Shown: positions 1 to 12,762 of the stretch, in pieces
Layout of the letters: each line of letters begins with the position of its first letter
Position numbering within the stretch: position 1 is the first letter of the stretch
Source: CAVQZA01 sp963718355
Lineage (GTDB): Bacteria; Actinomycetota; Thermoleophilia; Gaiellales; Gaiellaceae
NCBI GenBank assembly: GCA_963718355.1
Contig: CAVQZA010000019.1
Location: 1 to 64,000, forward strand
Length of the DNA stretch: 64,000 nucleotides
Reading direction: 5' to 3'
Position numbers and translations under genes: made by a program
The notes under the pieces: model-generated
Told to the model about the DNA's origin: nothing
Databases searched by the model: none
The model's input: the letters and a program-made list of their open reading frames with translations, nothing else

Positions 1-1602
1 CGCCGTTGACCGAGGCGATCGCGAGCGGCCGGTTCCCGGTGAGGCGCCCGTCGAGCCGCATCCCGCCGTTGGCGAACGTCCCGTAGGCGCGCGCCATCTC
101 GAGCGGATTGACCGCCTCGACGCCGAGCCCGATCGCGAAGTAGTTCTGGAGCGGGCTCGTGATCCCGAGCCGGTGCGCCGTCTTGACGATGTTCCCCGGC
201 CCGACGATCCGCGTCAGCTGCGCGTACACCGTGTTGTCCGACTCGATCGTCGCCTCGGTGAGGTTGATCGGCCCGAGGTAGGCACCCTCGTAGTTGTGGA
301 CGTACCAGTCCTTGTCGCCGAGTGAGATCACCTGCGGCTTCGAGGTCAACATCGTCGCGGGCGAGATCCCCTGCTCGAGCGCCGTCGCGAGCACGAACGG
401 CTTGAACGAGGAGCCGGGCTGGCGCTCGCCCTGGACCGCGAGGTTGAACTGGCTCTTGTGGTAGTTCGAGCCGCCGATCATCGTCAGCACGTGGCCGGTG
501 CGCGGGTCGATTGCGACGAGCGCGGCGGTCGGTCCGTTCGGGTTCGTCAGCGTCTGGTCGATCGCCGCATGCGCGAGTGTCTGGAGGCGGAGGTCGATCG
601 TCGTCTTCACCTTCAGGCCGCCGCCGAACACCCGTCCGGCGCCGTAGCGGTCGATCAGCTGCTGCTTCACGTAGTTGACGAAGTACGGCGCCGGGCCCTG
701 CGTGCCTGGCAGGTGGACGTCCTGCGGCTTCGGCATCGGCGCTCGAGTCGCCCGCCGGTAGTCCGTCTTCGAGATGTCGTGCTGGTCGAGCATCTCGAGC
801 AGGACGAGGTTGCGCCGCGACTTCGCATCATGCGGATTCACGACGGGGTCGTAGAGCGACGGGTCCTCCGGGATCCCGGCGAGCAACGCGGCCTGCGGCA
901 GCGTGAGGTCGGCCGCGCGCTCGCCGAAGTACGTGAGCGCCGCCTGCTGGATCCCGTACGCGCCGTTCCCGAAGTAGATCGTGTTCAGGTACGCGGTCAG
1001 GATCCGGTCCTCGACCACCGCTGCTCGAGTTGCCATGCGAGCGCCGCCTCTTTCAGCTTCCGCGCGATCGAGCGCTCGTTGCGGACGTACGCGTTCTTCA
1101 CGAACTGCTGCGTGATCGTCGAGCCGCCCTGGACGAGCCCGTGCGAGGTGACGTCGGCCCAGAAGGCGCGCGCCATGCCGTGCACGTCGATCCCGCGGTG
1201 TTCGTAGAAGCGCTTGTCCTCGATCGCCACGATCGCCTGCTTCATCTGGGGCGAGATCTGGTTCGAGGCCACGATCACCCGCGCCTGCGAGCCGCGGAGC
1301 ACGGAGAGGATCGTGTGCCCGTCGTCGGCGTAGATGTAGCCGTTGACCTGCTGGTGCTGCTTGGTGGGGTCGAGCTCGGGCACCTGCGAGGCGATCGCCG
1401 AGACCAGCCCGAGCCCGAGCGCCGTCGTCCCCAGCACGCCGAGGACGACGATCAAGAGGAGGAGGCGGAGCTTGCGGATCCGCCGGCGCCGGCGTTTCGG
1501 CGGCGCGTCGGTGCGCTTACGTCGCAGCAAAGCGCGGGGAGTGTAGCTCCGGTCAGGCCGTCTTCGCACTGAGGACCGGCGCGCCGGTCGGCTGGGCGAC
1601 AC
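1..1602 (-). pseudogene. Penicillin-binding protein 1A (GT51 + transpeptidase), frameshifted and cut by window edge
   Basis: Bifunctional peptidoglycan synthase anchored in the membrane: glycan-strand polymerase plus crosslinking transpeptidase. The N-terminus has an Arg/Lys-rich tail and one membrane segment (about residues 48-70), then GT51 motifs EDKRFYEHRG and GGSTITQQ and the RKLKEAALAWQLEQRW motif. The frame then breaks at about 1010-1011, where one base is missing. In the next frame the protein continues as DRILTAYLNTIYFG and stays open to position 1. That part includes the transpeptidase SSFK tetrad (about 395-412), an SDN motif (about 230-250) and TFANGG. The gene is therefore complete except for a single-base deletion, so this is either a real frameshift or a sequencing error. 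The ATG at 1602 overlaps the anti-sigma gene by 50 nt; a TTG near 1531 is an alternative start. Confidence 0.85.
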
Positions 1603-2245
1603 CGCCCTTGCGCTCCACCGTCACGGCGACGAGGGCTCCGTTCGGGACGCTGCGCGTGAGGCCGACAAGCGAGACGTCGCCGCCGCCCCTGAAGAGCCCG
1701 GCCGAGCGCGGCGTGCCGTTCTCGATCACCCAGGTCTCGTAGGTCTTCCCCGCGGGCGCACGCGAGAAGCCGGGGAGGACGAGCGCTGCCTGCCCGGTGT
1801 CGGAGACGACGAGCGAGCCGTTCGCGCCGGTGACCGGGATGCGCCGCGCGCCCGGCTGGGCGACGATCTGGACTGCGGTGAGCTGTTGCGCGCTCTTCGT
1901 CCGCTCGCGGTTCAGCTTGCCGTTCAGCGAGACCGCCCAGAACGCGAGCACGACTGCGGCGGCGACGGCGATCGCAGCGACCGGAGCGGTCCAGCGCCGC
2001 CGCAGCGGCACCACGTTCGACCGCTCCGCGCGCGCCGCGTCGAGAATCCGTCCGCGCAGCTCCGGCGCCGGCGGCGGAGCGTCGACGCCGTACGCGAGCG
2101 AGGCCGCAGTCTCGGTGAGCGAGGCAAGCTCCGCCCTGCACCTCTCGCAGTGGGCCAGGTGCTCCTCGTACGCGCGCACGTCGCGCTCGTCGAGCGCGTC
2201 GAGGGCGTAGGCGGCTGTCAGATCGTGGAGGGTGTCGGTGTCCAT
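1553..2245 (-). CDS. RskA-type zinc-binding anti-sigma factor
   Basis: Membrane anti-sigma factor expected to hold the upstream ECF sigma factor inactive. The 230-residue protein has an N-terminal ZAS domain with the H29-x3-C33-x2-C36 zinc motif, one membrane span at about residues 87-106, and an extracytoplasmic RskA-like C-terminal domain rich in Gly and Val with TYETWVIENG typical of that family. Its ATG overlaps the 3' end of the sigma gene by 28 nt, which implies translational coupling. The pairing and order are standard for SigK/RskA-like modules. The signal it senses cannot be read from the sequence. Confidence 0.88.
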   Translation of the reverse strand: MDTDTLHDLTAAYALDALDERDVRAYEEHLAHCERCRAELASLTETAASLAYGVDAPPPAPELRGRILDAARAERSNVVPLRRRWTAPVAAIAVAAAVVLAFWAVSLNGKLNRERTKSAQQLTAVQIVAQPGARRIPVTGANGSLVVSDTGQAALVLPGFSRAPAGKTYETWVIENGTPRSAGLFRGGGDVSLVGLTRSVPNGALVAVTVERKGGVAQPTGAPVLSAKTA

Positions 2246-2811
2246 TCGTCTCCCTGCGCGCCGGGATCCAGCAGTTCCCGGAGGCGCGCTAGCCCCGAGA
2301 ACATCCTGCTCTTGATGGTGCCTATCGGAAGCCCGAGCCGCTCGGCCAGCTCCGACTGTGTGAAGCCGCCGTAGTACGCGAGCTCGAGCGCCTCCCGCTC
2401 GTGATCCGGCAGCCGGCGCAGCGCCTCCTGCACGCGCTCACGCTCGAAGCGCAGCCACGCGACGTCGGCCGCCGAGCCTTCGATGTCGGCGCGGCTCTCG
2501 TCCTCGAGCGGCTCGGCTCGACGCCGCTCCTCGCGTCGGACGAGGTCGACCGCGCGGCGGTGGACGAGCGTGAGGATCCAGGAGCTCGCCTTGGCGCGCT
2601 CGGGCACGAAGGTCGACGCGGTGCGCCAAAGCGTGAGAAACGCCTCCTGCACCGCGTCCTCTGCGAGCGCCGGGTCGCGCAGCACGCGCAACGCGAGCCC
2701 GAAGGCTACTCGGCCGTGACGGTCGTAGAGCTCGGCCAGCGCCGACTCCTCCGACCGCGCGGCGAGCGCGACGAGCGCTTCGTCTGAGAGGTGCGCGAGG
2801 TCGCGGGGCAT
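2218..2811 (-). CDS. ECF RNA polymerase sigma factor (SigK-like)
   Basis: Extracytoplasmic-function sigma factor that directs RNA polymerase to stress promoters. From the ATG at 2811 the product is 197 residues. Sigma region 2 spans about residues 26-95 (AEDAVQEAFLTLWR is the conserved region-2 helix) and region 4 about residues 126-183 (ALELAYYGGFTQSELAERLG followed by GTIKSRMFSGLARLR, the DNA-binding helix-turn-helix). An upstream extension to 3093 is open but is antisense to tyrS and has no sigma homology, so the ATG at 2811 is preferred. It is cotranscribed with its anti-sigma factor and diverges from tyrS. Confidence 0.9.
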   Translation of the reverse strand: MPRDLAHLSDEALVALAARSEESALAELYDRHGRVAFGLALRVLRDPALAEDAVQEAFLTLWRTASTFVPERAKASSWILTLVHRRAVDLVRREERRRAEPLEDESRADIEGSAADVAWLRFERERVQEALRRLPDHEREALELAYYGGFTQSELAERLGLPIGTIKSRMFSGLARLRELLDPGAQGDEWTPTPSTI

Positions 2812-2904
2812 CAGCGCGTCTCGCCGGCGGCGAGGGCGCAAAGCTAGCAGGCTGCTCACGAGAGGAGTTCGCCCACGGGCCCGGATCGGTTCGCGGGCAC
2901 CGTC

Positions 2905-2910
2905 TAGACT
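2905..2910 (+). promoter_or_regulatory. Candidate -10 element (TAGACT) for leaderless tyrS
   Basis: TAGACT fits the actinobacterial TANNNT -10 consensus and ends 9 nt before the GTG start of tyrS, so a leaderless or nearly leaderless transcript is likely. No convincing -35 box is visible. The same spacing recurs before other genes in the window. Confidence 0.45.
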
Positions 2911-2919
2911 CGCCCCATC

Positions 2920-4053
2920 GTGTCGCTGACGAGCAACGCAGTGGACGTTCTGCCCAAGGGAGGCCTCGAGAAGAAGCTCGCGCTCGGCCGCCCGCTGCGC
3001 GTAAAGCTCGGGATCGACGTCACCTCGCCCGACATCCACCTCGGCCGCGCGATCCCGCTTCAGCGGATGCGCGCCTTCCAGGACGAGGGCCACACCGGCG
3101 TGCTGATCGTCGGCGACTACACGACCCGGATCGGCGACCCGTCAGGCCGCTCCGCGGAGCGGCCTATCCTCACGGATGAGGAGATCGACGTGAACGCGCG
3201 GACATATCTCGACCAGGCGATGGTGATTCTCGATCCCGACCGCACCGAGGTTCGCTACAACGGCGAGTGGCTCTCGAAGCTGACCTACGCCGAGGTGGTC
3301 GCACTGGCGCGCACGATGACGGTCGCCCGCCTGCTCGAGCGTGATGACTTCGCCAAGCGCTACCTCGGCGGCCAGCCGATCTCGGTCTCCGAGCTCCTCT
3401 ATCCGCTGATGCAGGCCTACGACTCGGTCGCGGTCGAGGCCGACGTCGAGCTCGGCGGCACGGATCAGCTCTACAACCTCCTCGCCGGTCGCGAGGTGAT
3501 GGAGCACTACGGCCTCGAGCCGCAGATCGTGCTGACGACGCCGCTGCTCCTCTCCTGGGACGGCGAGAAGATGGCCTCCTCCGTCGGCAACAACATCCCG
3601 CTGACGATGGCGCCCGAGGAGCAGTTCGGCCGAACGATGCGGATCAGCGACGACCAGCTTGCCCAGTGGTACCAGCTCGTGATGGAGCAGCCGGCCCCGG
3701 CGGGCGATCCGCTCGAGGCGAAGCTCGAGCTCGCGCGCTTCATCGTCCGCCGCTCACACGGGGAGGAGGCGGCCGCAGCCGCGGAGGCGCACTTCACGCG
3801 CGTCGTGCGCGAGGGCCAGGCGCCCGACGACGTGCCCGAGTTCGCGCTGCCGGACGGCGATCCGGTGCACCTGCCGTCGCTGCTCACCGCACACCTCGGC
3901 GTCGCCTCGACGAGCGAGGCACGCCGTCTGATCGCCCAGGGCGGCGTCAAGGTGGACGGCGAGCCTGTCACCGTGCTCGACGTTCCAAGGACAGCGCTCG
4001 AGGGAGCGCTCGTTCAAGCTGGAAAACGCAGGTTCGCACGCTTCATTCTCTAG
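2920..4053 (+). CDS. tyrS: Tyrosyl-tRNA synthetase
   Basis: Class I aminoacyl-tRNA synthetase that charges tRNA-Tyr in the cytoplasm. The 377-residue protein has the HIGH-class motif as H40-L-G-R43 in KLGIDVTSPDIHLGR, the Rossmann-fold VGDYTTRIGDPSGRS segment, the tyrosine-binding SVSELLYPLMQAYDSV region and GGTDQ. The KMSKS loop is replaced by K217-M-A-S-S. A C-terminal S4 RNA-binding domain lies at about residues 318-347. The GTG start gives the usual N-terminus (NAVDVLPKGGLEKKLA) and fits a -10 box just upstream. A terminator follows before the rRNA operon. Confidence 0.95.
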   Translation: MSLTSNAVDVLPKGGLEKKLALGRPLRVKLGIDVTSPDIHLGRAIPLQRMRAFQDEGHTGVLIVGDYTTRIGDPSGRSAERPILTDEEIDVNARTYLDQAMVILDPDRTEVRYNGEWLSKLTYAEVVALARTMTVARLLERDDFAKRYLGGQPISVSELLYPLMQAYDSVAVEADVELGGTDQLYNLLAGREVMEHYGLEPQIVLTTPLLLSWDGEKMASSVGNNIPLTMAPEEQFGRTMRISDDQLAQWYQLVMEQPAPAGDPLEAKLELARFIVRRSHGEEAAAAAEAHFTRVVREGQAPDDVPEFALPDGDPVHLPSLLTAHLGVASTSEARRLIAQGGVKVDGEPVTVLDVPRTALEGALVQAGKRRFARFIL

Positions 4054-4188
4054 ATAGCCTAAGCGAGGTCAAACCTGTGCTAACATCCCGTCTTGGCTGC
4101 CTCGAAGAGGCTGCCCGGAGAAGGTTCCCCTCGATCACTGGAGCGCCCTTCGGACGAATCGGATACGACCTAGGTACCGAACAGTCTG

Positions 4189-4217
4189 AAGGCCTCTGGC
4201 GCGAGTCGGAGGCTTTT
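4189..4217 (+). terminator. Intrinsic terminator after tyrS
   Basis: A stem made by AAGGCCTC (4189-4196) and GAGGCTTT (4209-4216), with a 12-nt loop, runs into a short T tract. It lies 136 nt after the tyrS stop and about 180 nt before 16S, so it can end tyrS transcription, or act as an attenuator if an rRNA promoter lies in 4054-4188. That stretch shows no confident promoter. Confidence 0.55.
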
Positions 4218-4240
4218 CTTTGGGACAGCAGGAGCAGCGC

Positions 4241-4278
4241 CGGTCTTTGAAAACTCAACAGCGTGCGTTTACGTCGAG
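4241..4278 (+). promoter_or_regulatory. rRNA leader: boxA-like antiterminator and 5' arm of the 16S processing stem
   Basis: GGTCTTTGAAAACTCAACAG resembles the actinobacterial boxA leader bound by NusB/NusE. Positions 4250-4278 are nearly perfectly complementary to 6043-6069 downstream of 16S, so the two form the long stem cut by RNase III during maturation of pre-16S rRNA. The remainder of 4279-4396 (short Thr/Cys-codon-like GC segments and a small CGTCATGTCC/GGACATGAC hairpin) shows nothing else recognisable. Confidence 0.7.
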
Positions 4279-4396
4279 ACCTCCTCGGCTCCCTTCGGGG
4301 TGCCGGTGAGGAATCAACACCTCGTCATGTCCTTCGGGACATGACCTTTGAGCTCAAGCTCGAAGGAAGAAGATTGCCCTTCGGGGCAAACAATCC

Positions 4397-5945
<1,549 letters not shown>

Positions 5946-6160
5946 TAGGGAATCCGGAGCTCTTACTCCGGTAGGCGCCCGGCTCGTCGATGGTCTCTCT
6001 CGAGACCGTCCGGTGACCGGGCTCGCCTAGAAATACGTCGACCTCGACGTAACCACGCTGTTGAGTTTTGAGAGACCGGCGAATGAGCCGGCCACTCGCG
6101 ACGGCGGGGTTTCCCGCGCGCACCTTGAAAACTCCATAGCGGCAACACACGTGTTCTTTC
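5946..6160 (+). other. 16S-23S internal transcribed spacer without tRNA genes
   Basis: The spacer is only about 215 nt and holds no tRNA-Ile or tRNA-Ala. It contains the 3' arm of the 16S processing stem (6043-6069, complementary to 4250-4278) and the 5' arm of the 23S stem (6121-6140, complementary with one mismatch to 9169-9188). Confidence 0.85.
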
Positions 6161-9152
<2,992 letters not shown>

Positions 9153-9214
9153 AGAACACGTATGAGCTGCTATGGAGTTTTGAAGGTGTGCGCATCTGTG
9201 CGCCCTTTGACAGT

Positions 9215-9330
<116 letters not shown>

Positions 9331-9337
9331 TTCTTTG

Positions 9338-9365
9338 AAAAGAGCCCTGGAAACAGGGCTCTTTT
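9338..9365 (+). terminator. Intrinsic terminator of the rRNA operon
   Basis: A perfect stem AAAAGAGCCCTG / CAGGGCTCTTTT closes on a GAAA tetraloop and ends in a T tract. It sits 8 nt after 5S and 2 nt before the stop codon of the convergent HtpX gene; as a symmetric stem it may terminate both directions. Confidence 0.92.
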
Positions 9366-9367
9366 CG

Positions 9368-10213
9368 TTATGCGGCGCGGAGCTTGGCCTGCCAGTCAGG
9401 ATCGAGCCCGCGAAGCCGGCCGATGCGCTCGCCGACGGGCGGGTGCGTGACGAACATTCCCGCGAGGCCGTCCTCCGCGAACGGGTTCACCGTGTAGAGC
9501 GGCTCCGTCGCCGGACTCGCCGCAAACGGCAGGACCTCGCTCGCCTGATCGAGCCGGAGCAGCGCGTCGGCGAGCCCGTGCGGTGAGCTGAGCAGCTCTG
9601 CGGCGGCCCGGTCGGCGTCGAACTCCCGTTTCGGCGAGAGGAAGAGGTGCTGCGTCGCGGCCGCGAGCGGCGCGAGCACGAACAGGAGCGCGCGCTGGAC
9701 GAAGCCGCCGACGCGGCTGCCCTCGACCAGCGAGGCCCCCGCGAGCACGACCGCAGTGGTGATCAGCACGTCGCGGTAGCGGATGTGCGCGAGCTCGTGG
9801 GCCAGGACTCCGTCGAGCTCGGCCGGGGTGCAGACCGCGATGAGCCCGCTCGAGACTGCCAGCGACGAGCTCGCCGGGCCTCGGCCGGCCGCAAACGCGC
9901 GCGGGTAGGCATCCGCGAGCAGATACAGCTTGGGCCTGGCGACGCCGGCGAGCGCTGCAAGCCGGCCGACCGTCGAGTGCAGCGCCGGCGCTTCGCCGAT
10001 CGGCAGCTCGCGGGCGCCTACGAGCCCGAGCACTGCGCGATCCTGGTACCAGTAGCCCGCCACGGCTGCCAGCAGCGCGCAGAAGACGAAGATCTCCAGG
10101 CCGCGCAGGCCGTCGATCAGCCAGCCGATTCCTCCGAACAGCGCGCAGACGGCGAGCAGCAACAGCAGTGCCTTCAGCACGTTGCGCACGACGAGGAACG
10201 TGCGGCGGCCCAC
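9368..10213 (-). CDS. htpX: HtpX-like M48 membrane zinc metalloprotease
   Basis: Membrane protease of family M48 involved in quality control of membrane proteins. The 281 residues include two N-terminal membrane spans (about residues 10-33 and 38-57), the zinc motif H139-E-L-A-H143, two weakly hydrophobic spans after it, and the third-ligand motif REFDADRAAAEL near residue 200. The C-terminal THPPVGERIGRL segment is typical of HtpX. It ends against the rRNA terminator and is followed upstream on its strand by a short conserved gene. The start GTG/ATG at 10213 is reasonable but not certain. Confidence 0.88.
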   Translation of the reverse strand: MGRRTFLVVRNVLKALLLLLAVCALFGGIGWLIDGLRGLEIFVFCALLAAVAGYWYQDRAVLGLVGARELPIGEAPALHSTVGRLAALAGVARPKLYLLADAYPRAFAAGRGPASSSLAVSSGLIAVCTPAELDGVLAHELAHIRYRDVLITTAVVLAGASLVEGSRVGGFVQRALLFVLAPLAAATQHLFLSPKREFDADRAAAELLSSPHGLADALLRLDQASEVLPFAASPATEPLYTVNPFAEDGLAGMFVTHPPVGERIGRLRGLDPDWQAKLRAA

Positions 10214-10220
10214 GGGAACG

Positions 10221-10469
10221 CTAGTCGTCGTCGCCGGGCTCGTCCTCGCGCAACATGCGAGGAGGCCAGTCGTCCTCGGGCGCGTCGCAGCGGCTCGAGC
10301 AGTGCAGCGACGCGATGTTCTGGAGCGGCACGAGGATGTGCCCGTTCAGCTCGATGTGGGCGACGTCCTCGATGTAGCAGTACGCCGTGAGGACACCCTC
10401 CTGGTACTCGCCGCCGAACAGCGCAACCTCGACCTGCTCGCCCTTGTACTTGTTGGTGTAGTCCTCCAC
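10221..10469 (-). CDS. Small conserved acidic protein, function unknown
   Basis: An 82-residue protein starting with GTG at 10469, five bases after the stop of the histidine phosphatase gene, so probably cotranscribed with it. The N-terminal 55 residues (EQVEVALFGGEYQEGVLTAY, then HIELNGHILVPLQNIASLHC) alternate hydrophobic residues like a small SH3/Sm-type beta barrel. The C-terminal tail is strongly acidic (EDEPGDDD). A CSSRC cysteine pair follows the barrel. The family is not recognised and the fold is only a suggestion. It lies 7 nt upstream of htpX. Confidence 0.65.
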   Translation of the reverse strand: MEDYTNKYKGEQVEVALFGGEYQEGVLTAYCYIEDVAHIELNGHILVPLQNIASLHCSSRCDAPEDDWPPRMLREDEPGDDD

Positions 10470-10474
10470 CGGGG

Positions 10475-11017
10475 TCAGTCTAGCGGGCGAAATTCGCCGT
10501 CCTCGAAAGCGAGCCGGATTACATGGCAGTTCGGGATCGGGCCGTCGATCTCGACCTCCTGGCGGCGGAGGAGCGCACGCAGCGGGCCGCCGTGCGAGAC
10601 GACGAGCACCTGGCCGCCGGCGTGCCGCGCCGCGATCGTCGAGAGCGCGTCGACGACGCGAGCCATCATCTCGTCTGGGGTCTCGCCGTCGCCCCAACGG
10701 CCGGCACTCGCTTCGGGAAAGCGTTCCAGGATCTCGGTGTCGGTGAGGCCCTCCCAGGTGCCGAAGTGCCGCTCGCGGAGATCGGCGACCCGGATCACCG
10801 CGAGGCCGCGGGGCTCGGCGACGGCGAGCGCCGTGTCGTAGGCGCGGCTCAGGTCGCTCGAGTAGACGGCGTCGAGCGGCTCGAGCTCGAGCTGCACGGC
10901 AAGCTCCCGCGCCTGGGCCTGCCCGAGCGTGTTCAGCGGACGATCCGTGTGGCCCTGGACGCGGCGCTCACTGTTCCAGTCGGTCTCGCCGTGTCGGGCC
11001 AGGAGCAGGGTCGTCAC
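10475..11017 (-). CDS. Histidine phosphatase superfamily protein (phosphoglycerate-mutase-like)
   Basis: A 180-residue cytosolic phosphatase of the branch-1 histidine phosphatase superfamily. The catalytic motif is R8-H9-G10-E11 (LLARHGETDWN), with E82 in RERHFGTWEG as proton donor and a second histidine H142 in VVSHGGP. Length and motifs fit alpha-ribazole phosphatase or broad-specificity phosphatases such as PhoE; the substrate cannot be told from sequence. The GTG start lies 20 nt from the divergent SDR gene, so both promoters must overlap or lie in coding sequence. Confidence 0.88.
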   Translation of the reverse strand: MTTLLLARHGETDWNSERRVQGHTDRPLNTLGQAQARELAVQLELEPLDAVYSSDLSRAYDTALAVAEPRGLAVIRVADLRERHFGTWEGLTDTEILERFPEASAGRWGDGETPDEMMARVVDALSTIAARHAGGQVLVVSHGGPLRALLRRQEVEIDGPIPNCHVIRLAFEDGEFRPLD

Positions 11018-11023
11018 GAGCTG

Positions 11024-11029
11024 TACGCT
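11024..11029 (+). promoter_or_regulatory. Candidate -10 element (TACGCT) for a leaderless SDR transcript
   Basis: TACGCT ends 8 nt before the GTG start of the SDR gene within a 20-nt divergent gap. It fits the TANNNT pattern seen before several other genes here. Confidence 0.4.
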
Positions 11030-11037
11030 AGCGCCGC

Positions 11038-11796
11038 GTGGAGCTCGGACTCAGGGACAAGGTGTGCGTCGTCACCGGGTCGACCGGCGGGATCGGTCGC
11101 GAGGTTGCGCGCCTGCTCGTCGAGGAGGGGGCCGTCGTGGTCACGAGCGGGCGACGGGCCGACGGGCCGGGCGTGGGGGAGGCGCTGCACGTTGCGGGCG
11201 ATCTCTCGGAGGCGACTGCCCCGGCTGAGCTGATCCGCCGCGCGATCGTTGAGCTCGGCCGCGTCGACTGTCTCGTCAACAACGTCGGTTTCGCGTATCA
11301 AGCGAGGTTCGAGGACCTTTCCGACGAGCAGTGGGAGGAGCTCTGGCAGCTCAACGTGATGAGCGCCGTTCGCGCGATCCAGGCAGTCACGCCGGGCATG
11401 CGCGAACGGGGCGCCGGCGTGATCGTGAACGTCTCCTCGACCTCGGGGAAGCGCCCGTCGACCTCGATGCCGAACTACTCCGTCGCGAAGGCGGCGCTGT
11501 TGTCGCTCTCGCGGCTCGTCGCCGACCTCTACGCCGCTGACGGGATCCGCTGCAACGCCGTCACGCCCGGGCCGACCGCGACCAGCGCCTGGCTGGGCGA
11601 CGGCGGGCTCGCCGACCAAGCGGGCGGGTCTCGCGACGAGGTGCTCGCGAAGGTCGGTTCCGGACGGCCTCTCGGGCGGCTCGCCGAGCCGGAGGAGATC
11701 GCCGCTGTGATCGTCTTCCTCTGCTCGGAGCGCTCGTCCTACGTGACCGGCGCGGCGTGGAGCGCGGACGGCGGAACCGTCCCGATCATCATCTAG
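11038..11796 (+). CDS. SDR family NAD(P)-dependent oxidoreductase
   Basis: Classical short-chain dehydrogenase of 252 residues. The cofactor motif TGSTGGIG is at residues 13-20, NNVG at 81-84, and the catalytic triad is Ser133/134, Tyr147 and Lys151 in NYSVAK. The C-terminal SYVTGAAWSADGG is the usual end of FabG-like enzymes. An arginine pair after the cofactor beta strand (GRR, residues 38-40) suggests a preference for NADPH. The substrate is unknown. It starts at GTG and is followed 9 nt later by the dGTPase gene. Confidence 0.9.
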   Translation: MELGLRDKVCVVTGSTGGIGREVARLLVEEGAVVVTSGRRADGPGVGEALHVAGDLSEATAPAELIRRAIVELGRVDCLVNNVGFAYQARFEDLSDEQWEELWQLNVMSAVRAIQAVTPGMRERGAGVIVNVSSTSGKRPSTSMPNYSVAKAALLSLSRLVADLYAADGIRCNAVTPGPTATSAWLGDGGLADQAGGSRDEVLAKVGSGRPLGRLAEPEEIAAVIVFLCSERSSYVTGAAWSADGGTVPIII

Positions 11797-11799
11797 TCT
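11794..11799 (+). promoter_or_regulatory. Candidate -10 element (TAGTCT) for a leaderless dGTPase transcript
   Basis: TAGTCT overlaps the SDR stop codon and ends 6 nt before the dGTPase GTG. This spacing would put the transcription start at or next to the start codon. Confidence 0.4.
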
Positions 11800-11805
11800 G
11801 ACTCT

Positions 11806-12762
11806 GTGCCGGAGCTAGCAGGTCGAGTCGCCGACGCCTTCGAGGCGGGCATTCGCGAGCGAGAGGAGCAGTGGCTCTCGCCGCTTGCGGTTCGCTCCTA
11901 CTCCACGCGCGGGCGCGCGCGCGAGGAGGAGCCGTGCCTGCTGCGCACTCCGTTTCAGCGCGACCGCGACCGGATCGTCCACTGCAAGCCGTTCCGCCGG
12001 CTCAAGGGCAAGACGCAGGTCTTCATCGACCCGCAGGGCGATCACTACCGGACGCGGATGACCCACACTCTGGAGACGACAGCGATCGCGCGCGGCGTGG
12101 CGCGGGCGCTCCGGCTGAACGAGGACCTGACCGAGGCGATCGGGCTCGGGCACGACATGGGTCACCCGCCGTTCGGGCACGCGGGCGAGGAGGCGCTCGA
12201 CCAGATTCTCGAGGAGCGCTTCGGCCGCCGGTTCCGGCACAACGAGGAGTCGCTGCGGATCGCTCAGGGGATGAACCTCACCGCCGAGGTCTGCGACGGG
12301 ATCCTCACCCACACCGGGCAGCAGGAGCCTGAGACGCTCGAAGGCAAGATCGTCCGCCTCGTCGACCGCGTCGCCTACATCAACCACGACATCGACGACG
12401 CGATCCGGATCGGCATGCTCTCCGACGACGACTTGCCGCGCGACGAGATCGCGCTGCTCGGCGACACGGGCGCGCGGCGGATCGACCGGCTCGTCCACGA
12501 TCTCGTCGAGACCTCCGCGGCCGAGGGCGACATCCGCCAGAGCGAGGAGATCGGCGCCGCGATGCTGAGCCTGCGCAGCTTCATGTTCGAGCGCGTGTAC
12601 CTCGGGCCGGGGGCGCGTGGTGAGCACGAACGCGCGCACGCGGTGATCCGCCGCATAGTCGACCACCTGCTCGGGCGCGGCGACCCGGTCGACGAGGTCG
12701 TGAACTACGTTGCGGGGATGACCGACCGCTTTGCGCTCTCGTACGCGGAGGCAATCGCTTAA
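11806..12762 (+). CDS. dgt: Deoxyguanosinetriphosphate triphosphohydrolase-like protein
   Basis: HD-domain enzyme that hydrolyses dGTP (and often other dNTPs) to deoxynucleoside and triphosphate. The 318-residue protein carries the family N-terminus RTPFQRDRDRIVHCKPFRRL and the metal-binding residues H87 (RMTHTLE), H116-D117, H120 and H125 (GHDMGHPPFGH), plus YINHDIDDAIR further on. The length fits the short, dnaG-linked actinobacterial form. Its stop overlaps the dnaG ATG by one base (TAATG), the usual coupled dgt-dnaG arrangement. Confidence 0.93.
   Translation: MPELAGRVADAFEAGIREREEQWLSPLAVRSYSTRGRAREEEPCLLRTPFQRDRDRIVHCKPFRRLKGKTQVFIDPQGDHYRTRMTHTLETTAIARGVARALRLNEDLTEAIGLGHDMGHPPFGHAGEEALDQILEERFGRRFRHNEESLRIAQGMNLTAEVCDGILTHTGQQEPETLEGKIVRLVDRVAYINHDIDDAIRIGMLSDDDLPRDEIALLGDTGARRIDRLVHDLVETSAAEGDIRQSEEIGAAMLSLRSFMFERVYLGPGARGEHERAHAVIRRIVDHLLGRGDPVDEVVNYVAGMTDRFALSYAEAIA

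Noticed and set aside
2218..3093. Longer sigma-factor start at 3093
   Set aside because: The extra N-terminus is antisense to tyrS and lacks sigma homology; ATG 2811 gives the normal length.
5946..6160. tRNA-Ile or tRNA-Ala in the rRNA spacer
   Set aside because: The spacer is only about 215 nt and no cloverleaf can be formed beyond the processing stems.
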